A stretch of 64,000 nt of DNA from Gilvimarinus sp. 2_MG-2023 (GTDB lineage Bacteria; Pseudomonadota; Gammaproteobacteria; Pseudomonadales; Cellvibrionaceae). Numbering within the stretch: position 1 is the first letter of the stretch; each line of letters begins with the position of its first letter. Positions 59,330-64,000 of the stretch are shown piece after piece. A program made the position numbers and the translations under genes. Location: positions 472,998 through 536,997 of the forward strand of contig NZ_JAUOQM010000048.1 in assembly GCF_030547685.1 (NCBI RefSeq). Reading direction: 5' to 3'. The notes beneath the pieces were generated by a model, which saw nothing but the letters and a program-made list of their open reading frames with translations, made no database searches and was not told where the DNA came from.

Positions 59330-60352
59330 CTAGGGGTAAATACGCGGCTCTATCTCTAGTGTTACTTCAAACCGATCCTGTATCTCTTTTTGTATCGTGC
59401 GGGCAAGCGCCAAGACTTTTTCGCCCTCGAGCTTAGCCGGGTTGGTAAGGACCAAAGCTTGCTTATTGTGCACACTTACCCCATCCAAGCTACGACCTTT
59501 AAAGCCGGCCCGGTCGATCAGCCAGGCGGCGGCCAACTTTACGAGATCATCGCGTTGCGGGTAACCCACCACGCCTGGCTCAGCGCGGCGCAACTGCTCA
59601 AAGTGTGAACGGCTGATGACGGGGTTTTTAAAGAAACTGCCCACATTGGGAAGCGTGTTAGGGTCAGGTAATTTCTCTCGGCGGATATCGCAGACTACAT
59701 CGCTTACCAACTGCGCGGTAATCTGACCAGGGGCTACCGACTCTAAGCGCTTGCGCAGCACGGGGTATTGCAGTTGTAGATCCGGGGTTTTACTAAGCTT
59801 AAACAACACACTGGTAATAATGTATTGGTCGCGCAGCGCCTGCTTAAAAACACTGTCGCGGTAAGAAAACCCACAACCGTCCCGCGTAAAAGTTACCGGC
59901 AAGCAGCTATCGATATTCACCGCACTTAATTCAGCAAAGACCGACTCCAACTCGACCCCGTAGGCACCAATATTTTGAATGGGGGCGGCCCCTACCGTCC
60001 CCGGAATCAGCGATAAATTCTCCAAGCCGAACCAATTCATGGCAAGGCTATAAGTCACAAAGTCATGCCAGTTCTCACCAGCCTGTACCCGCACCCATAG
60101 ATGTTTATCATCTTCTTTTTCGAGCTCTATACCCTTTAGGTTAATGTCCACCACCATGCCGGGAAAGTCGCCCACCAACACAATGTTACTCCCCTCACCC
60201 AAAGGCAATACCGGCCAGTTTTCTGCGCGGGCAAGTTGGATGGCCTCGACTAACTCCTGCGTTGTCTTAACCGATACATAGGCCTTCGATTTGGCCGGAG
60301 CTGCCAATGTGTTCAAGCGAGATAGGTCGAATTCAGGGAGTATCAAGGGCAT
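59330..60352 (-). CDS. murB: UDP-N-acetylenolpyruvoylglucosamine reductase
   Basis: A 340-residue type I MurB. FAD-binding regions are visible as PLGEGSNIVLVGDFPG and IPGTVGAAPIQNIGAYGVE, the catalytic Ser in NVGSFFKNPVIS, and a C-terminal Glu region (VTLEIEPRIYP). It makes UDP-MurNAc for peptidoglycan. It follows the phosphatase gene at 60395. Confidence 0.96.
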   Translation of the reverse strand: MPLILPEFDLSRLNTLAAPAKSKAYVSVKTTQELVEAIQLARAENWPVLPLGEGSNIVLVGDFPGMVVDINLKGIELEKEDDKHLWVRVQAGENWHDFVTYSLAMNWFGLENLSLIPGTVGAAPIQNIGAYGVELESVFAELSAVNIDSCLPVTFTRDGCGFSYRDSVFKQALRDQYIITSVLFKLSKTPDLQLQYPVLRKRLESVAPGQITAQLVSDVVCDIRREKLPDPNTLPNVGSFFKNPVISRSHFEQLRRAEPGVVGYPQRDDLVKLAAAWLIDRAGFKGRSLDGVSVHNKQALVLTNPAKLEGEKVLALARTIQKEIQDRFEVTLEIEPRIYP

Positions 60353-60394
60353 GGTGTTTCTCTTGTGGCTGCTGCGGCTTCGAGCTGATAAAGC

Positions 60395-60874
60395 TCAGGT
60401 CAAATGTCGTTGGCGAATATCGGCGAGCAACCCCTCGGCGGCCTGCTCGATTAAGTCCAATACATGCTCAAAACCTTCATCACCGCCATAATAAGGGTCA
60501 GGCACTTGTGTTTGCGCGGTATCCTGAGCGTAATCTAAAAACAGGCTCAGCTGGCCGGTAAAGCCCTCTGGCCTAAGCGCCTGTAGATCCGACAAGTTGG
60601 CGCTATCCATGGCCAGCACATAATCGAAACGATCAAAATCAACCGCTTGCACCTGGCGTGCACGCAAGACACTGATATCAATTCCTCGTTCAGCGGCCGC
60701 TGAAATAGCGCGTTTATCTGGCGGGTTGCCCGTGTGCCAACCGCCAGTACCGGCCGAATCGGTGGCTACCACATCCTCGAGGCCAACCTTTTCCAGCTGA
60801 GCCTTAAACAGCCCTTCAGCGGTTGGAGAGCGGCAGATATTACCCAGACAGACAAACAAAACACTAACACTCAT
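60395..60874 (-). CDS. Low-molecular-weight protein-tyrosine phosphatase
   Basis: A 159-residue phosphatase with the P-loop VCLGNICRS (nucleophile C9, Arg at 15) and the general-acid Asp in VPDPYYGGDEGFEHV. Relatives act on tyrosine kinases of polysaccharide export or on small phosphates. The kdsB-phosphatase-murB order is the same in Pseudomonas. Confidence 0.93.
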   Translation of the reverse strand: MSVSVLFVCLGNICRSPTAEGLFKAQLEKVGLEDVVATDSAGTGGWHTGNPPDKRAISAAAERGIDISVLRARQVQAVDFDRFDYVLAMDSANLSDLQALRPEGFTGQLSLFLDYAQDTAQTQVPDPYYGGDEGFEHVLDLIEQAAEGLLADIRQRHLT

Positions 60875-60901
60875 AGTGACTCCTAGTAAAAACGGCCGCC
60901 A

Positions 60902-61672
60902 TTAAGCTTTCGAGGATAACAAAACGGCTTGAACCCGGGCCAGATCTTCCGGGGTATCTACCCCGCCGGGTACCGCGGCAACCGCATCCGCCAAATGGAT
61001 TTTTTCACCGTAGGCCAACACTCGCAGTTGCTCCAAACTTTCGGTTATCTCCAGTACGGCGGGCTGCCAGCCGACAAAGCGATTTAATAAGGCTACCCGG
61101 TAAGCGTAAAGACCTATGTGTCGACGAGCGGGAAAGTTTACCGGTAGAGCGAGATCACTATCCGTGTCTTTATCATCGCGCGGCCAGGGAATAGGCGCAC
61201 GGGAAAAGTACAGGGCGTAGCCATTGCGATCACACAATGCTTTGACGATATTGGGATTGCGAAAATCGCCATAACTGGTCAATGGTTCACACAGTGTGGC
61301 AACGCTTGCCTGAGGATGTTCTGCTAAGTTTACCGCCACCTGATCAATCACCTGCGGCGGTAGTAAGGGCTCGTCGCCCTGCACATTAACGACAATCTCT
61401 TCATCGCCCAGCCCCAGACTTTGAGCCACTTCTTGTAAACGGTCGGTACCCGACACATGGTCAGCCCGTGTTATTAAGGCCTCACCGCCAAAAGCCTCTA
61501 CCGCCTGTTTAACTCGGGCATCATCAGTCGCCACCAAGACCCGGCTCGCCCCGCTTTGTGAGGCGCGCCGATAAACATGCTCGATCATAGGCTTGCCGGC
61601 AATATCGGCCAGCGGTTTGCCCGGCAATCGGGTGGAGCCAAAACGAGCGGGAATAACCACGGTAAAATTCAT
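60902..61672 (-). CDS. kdsB: 3-Deoxy-manno-octulosonate cytidylyltransferase
   Basis: A 256-residue nucleotidyltransferase: [17 protein letters not shown] at the N-terminus, [12 protein letters not shown], and [16 protein letters not shown]. It activates Kdo as CMP-Kdo for lipopolysaccharide. It overlaps lpxK by 4 bases; the Trm112-like small gene that often lies between them is missing here. Confidence 0.96.
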   Translation of the reverse strand: MNFTVVIPARFGSTRLPGKPLADIAGKPMIEHVYRRASQSGASRVLVATDDARVKQAVEAFGGEALITRADHVSGTDRLQEVAQSLGLGDEEIVVNVQGDEPLLPPQVIDQVAVNLAEHPQASVATLCEPLTSYGDFRNPNIVKALCDRNGYALYFSRAPIPWPRDDKDTDSDLALPVNFPARRHIGLYAYRVALLNRFVGWQPAVLEITESLEQLRVLAYGEKIHLADAVAAVPGGVDTPEDLARVQAVLLSSKA

Positions 61673-62709
61673 AATACAGGTCCTGAAGGCGCCGATGTTG
61701 AACTGTCTTCCACGTGTTTAAGGGCGGCATCCAAGGCGGGCCAGAATTTCTTATCGATCACGGCATCTACTTCCAGTGCAAGCCAATTAGGTGACGCAAA
61801 AGGCTGACATTTTACGGCGTCTTTGCTGGTCATCACCACCGGTAAAGGGGCTTTAAAGGCAAAGTTCGCGACAGTAAATTGATGATGATCGGGGTATATG
61901 TGCGGTTGCGGAGCTAAATTTAAGCGCGCCAGTGTATCGAAAAAGCGCTGCGGGTTGCCAATACCCGCCACAGCGTGCACTCGGGTACCCGGGACTAGAG
62001 TATCGAGCGGTAGGCGCTCTAAGGTTTTGACCCGAAACCAATGCCTTGGCTGTAACCGCATATGATAAGCGCCGGTGGCGATATCAACCTCACCATCTAA
62101 CTGAGTTTGGTTGGCAATGACAAAATCCACACTTTTTAAACGCCCAGGGGCTTCTCGCAGTGGTCCCACCGGCAAGCAGTGGCCATTGCCCATACCGCGG
62201 GCGGCATCCAGTACCGCTATTTCGATATCGCGCCCCAGCCGGTAGTGCTGCATGCCATCGTCGCTAAGCAGCAGCGTGCAACCGGACTGCACTAACGTAT
62301 GAGCGGCGGCCACCCGGTTGGCATCAATACAAACGGCACAACCGGTGGCGCGCCAAATAGACAGAGGCTCATCACCGGCCTGTTCGGCGCTGGAGGCCGC
62401 GGTAATCACGTAAGGGTATTCAGGAGCGCGCGAGCCATAGCCGCGACTAATCACCCCAACCTTGTGCCCGCGTGACTGTAGGTATTGAACCAGAGCGATA
62501 ATAACGGGGGTTTTACCGGTGCCGCCCACCGATAGGTTACCCACCACAATGACCGGCACAGGGATTTTTTTCTGGCAGTACTGACGGATAAAAAAGCGTC
62601 GAATAAAGCTGATACCACGAAATAACCCTTCCAGCGGTAGCAGCCAGTAAACCCAGCGCTTACCACCGTACCAAGCCTCTAACCAGCGGGCTTCCCGGTC
62701 ATTATTCAT
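61669..62709 (-). CDS. lpxK: Tetraacyldisaccharide 4'-kinase
   Basis: A 346-residue inner-membrane kinase of lipid A synthesis. The P-loop is [14 protein letters not shown], preceded by a hydrophobic, basic N-terminus; [15 protein letters not shown] and the D-x-H segment in YPDHHQFT are family marks. It starts 3 bases after exbD and overlaps kdsB. Confidence 0.95.
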   Translation of the reverse strand: MNNDREARWLEAWYGGKRWVYWLLPLEGLFRGISFIRRFFIRQYCQKKIPVPVIVVGNLSVGGTGKTPVIIALVQYLQSRGHKVGVISRGYGSRAPEYPYVITAASSAEQAGDEPLSIWRATGCAVCIDANRVAAAHTLVQSGCTLLLSDDGMQHYRLGRDIEIAVLDAARGMGNGHCLPVGPLREAPGRLKSVDFVIANQTQLDGEVDIATGAYHMRLQPRHWFRVKTLERLPLDTLVPGTRVHAVAGIGNPQRFFDTLARLNLAPQPHIYPDHHQFTVANFAFKAPLPVVMTSKDAVKCQPFASPNWLALEVDAVIDKKFWPALDAALKHVEDSSTSAPSGPVL

Positions 62710-62712
62710 AGT

Positions 62713-63138
62713 TTATTCGGCGCTGCCCTCTGGGCGACGTGTAGTGAGACTGAGATTAGAAAACCCCAACTGACCGGCGGTGTCCATTGCCCGCACCACA
62801 TTCTCGTGGGCGGCCTTGGCATCGGCGGTAATGATAATACGCTGCTCGGTATCCCCACCGGACACCTCACTCAGTGCTGCACTCAAAGTCGCCGACTGGT
62901 TGTTCACCAAAGCTTGACCGTTGATGGCATAGCCGCCTTCGGCACTGATAATGATCTCCAAAGGTTCGCTAACCTCTGGTGCTGGTGCACCCACCGCTTC
63001 CGGCAGATCCAATTCTAAATGGGTTTCTTTGGTGAAGGTGGTCGACACCATAAAGAAAATCAACAACAGAAAAACCACATCAATCAATGGCGTGAGGTTA
63101 ATAGAGTCTTCATCGCGCGACTGTCTGCGAAACTGCAC
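62713..63138 (-). CDS. exbD: ExbD/TolR-family biopolymer transport protein
   Basis: A 141-residue protein with one membrane helix (about 17-36) that holds the essential Asp (LIDVVFLLLIFFMV) and a periplasmic domain. Together with the ExbB-like neighbour it would power an envelope process. In Pseudomonas the same pair lies between comEC and lpxK and its partner is not settled, so the TonB-ExbBD role is only probable. Confidence 0.9.
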   Translation of the reverse strand: MQFRRQSRDEDSINLTPLIDVVFLLLIFFMVSTTFTKETHLELDLPEAVGAPAPEVSEPLEIIISAEGGYAINGQALVNNQSATLSAALSEVSGGDTEQRIIITADAKAAHENVVRAMDTAGQLGFSNLSLTTRRPEGSAE

Positions 63139-63152
63139 TATGCTTTCCCCGC

Positions 63153-63782
63153 TCAGCTTTTGGTTTTGACGTCGACACGACGGTCGCTGTGCAAGGCATC
63201 AACCAACTTAATGGCCTCTTCTTCCATGGTCACAACCAGCGAGTCGATATGGCGCTGAAAATAGCGATGAAAAATCATGGCGGGAATCGCGACACACAAA
63301 CCCGCAGCGGTGGTGATCAGCGCCTGCGAGATACCACCGGCAAGCACACCGGCATTGCCCGTACCCTGCAGCATAATCGCGTTAAACACCTCGATCATGC
63401 CCAGTACCGTACCCAGAAGCCCGAGCAGTGGAGTAACCGCGGCAATCGTGCCCAGTATGCCGATAAAGCGCTCCAGCTCATGGATCACTTTATTGGCGGC
63501 CTCTTCGATGGAGTCTTTCATGATCTCTCGGCCGTAGCGCGAATTGGAAAGCCCAGCCGATAAGATTTCACCCAGCTGCGACGATTGCTTTAACTCTTTT
63601 AAGCGCTCGGCATTGAGTTCATTGTTTTTAATCCAACCCCACACCTGTGCCAAAAGATGACGCGGTGCAATTTTATTGGGGTTGAGACTCCAGTAGCGCT
63701 CAGCGCTGATTGCCACAACGGCGATTGAACATAGAATGATCGGCAGCATTAACCAACCGCCAGCGGCAATCACTTCAAACAC
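63153..63782 (-). CDS. exbB: ExbB/TolQ/MotA-family proton channel protein
   Basis: A 209-residue protein with three membrane helices (about 9-25, 108-130 and 145-170) and the MotA/TolQ/ExbB signature (TPLLGLLGTVLGMIEVF). It starts at GTG 63782 behind GAGGG. It pairs with the ExbD-like gene 14 bases downstream. Confidence 0.9.
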   Translation of the reverse strand: MFEVIAAGGWLMLPIILCSIAVVAISAERYWSLNPNKIAPRHLLAQVWGWIKNNELNAERLKELKQSSQLGEILSAGLSNSRYGREIMKDSIEEAANKVIHELERFIGILGTIAAVTPLLGLLGTVLGMIEVFNAIMLQGTGNAGVLAGGISQALITTAAGLCVAIPAMIFHRYFQRHIDSLVVTMEEEAIKLVDALHSDRRVDVKTKS

Positions 63783-63867
63783 TCAGCAAACCCTCTTCAA
63801 TGGTTTTATTATTGCCCGTTGTACAATTCGGGGCGTCAATTAGTAAAGGCGGTAGACTACCACAGTC

Positions 63868-63999
63868 CTAGGGCCTGTTAACACTAATTAGATGCCGACT
63901 GTTGCGCCTAAAAATTTGCCAATTAAGGCGCGAGGCCAATGGGTTATAGCGCCGGTTCACACTTGCTCGGCAAACTTCAACGCCAATATCGTTGCGCCA
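63868..63999 (-). CDS. Probable C-terminus of ComEC (partial, runs off the window)
   Basis: An open minus-strand frame enters from the window edge and ends at TAG 63870-63868 (44 codons, ending RNSRHLISVNRP). comEC occupies this spot upstream of exbB-exbD-lpxK in Pseudomonas, and the DIGVEV segment resembles ComEC C-termini weakly. Identity is inferred from gene order. Confidence 0.4.
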   Translation of the reverse strand, partial: WRNDIGVEVCRASVNRRYNPLASRLNWQIFRRNSRHLISVNRP

Positions 64000-64000
64000 T

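Overview
This window comes from a gammaproteobacterium. Gene content and order (tol-pal with ybgC-ruvBAC, a gltA/sdh/suc block, exbBD-lpxK-kdsB-murB, gacA-uvrC, and a GH3 / TonB receptor / tryptophan-halogenase locus) fit a marine polysaccharide-degrading member of the Cellvibrionaceae. That taxonomic call is an inference from synteny and protein style; no 16S rRNA or complete marker set is present. Most of the window is ordinary chromosomal core, largely coded on the minus strand.

Layout. 1-3.7 kb: an AT-rich island made from the 3' end of an rhs gene. It holds a frameshifted Rhs core, C-terminal toxin-tip remnants, two related exported immunity-like proteins, one small membrane protein, and a C-terminally truncated REP-associated tyrosine transposase (RAYT) plus two degenerate RAYT 5' ends with their leader repeats. 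4.4-5.8 kb: ppnN. 5.8-6.2 kb: an apparent CsrB/RsmZ-type small RNA with 16 GGA motifs, an intrinsic terminator and an upstream GacA-type box. 6.3-13.6 kb: ybgC-tolQRAB-pal-cpoB and ruvCAB. 13.8-16.4 kb: aspS, an FmdB-type zinc ribbon and a Rieske protein. 16.7-22.2 kb: a hypothetical gene, avtA, a CheY-like regulator, an ArsC-wrbA-DUF2069 operon and sppA. 22.4-25.7 kb: a methyltransferase, a nucleoside transporter translationally linked to a uridine kinase, and a uracil-DNA glycosylase. 25.8-30.2 kb: polyamine synthesis (speA, carboxynorspermidine synthase, nspC). 30.4-43.7 kb: the TCA block sdhCDAB-sucAB-lpd-sucCD, divergent from gltA. 44-54.8 kb: a GH3 exo-glucosidase lipoprotein, a JmjC/cupin-8 protein, SapC-like protein, two flavin-dependent halogenase-family proteins and a large TonB-dependent receptor. 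56-64 kb: uvrC, gacA/uvrY, an AlkB homologue, murB, a low-molecular-weight phosphatase, kdsB, lpxK, exbD, exbB and the probable end of comEC.

How parts work together. The GacA-type regulator at 58 kb is the expected activator of the GGA-rich RNA at 5.9 kb, so both a Gac regulator and its probable target lie here. The TonB receptor, halogenase pair, SapC, JmjC and GH3 genes lie head to tail, behind a 1.2-kb gene-free region carrying palindromes of LacI-family type. This suggests a glycan-responsive outer-membrane uptake and modification locus whose halogenase/SapC/JmjC chemistry is not established. The rhs island looks like a decaying interbacterial-competition cassette reshaped by RAYT elements.
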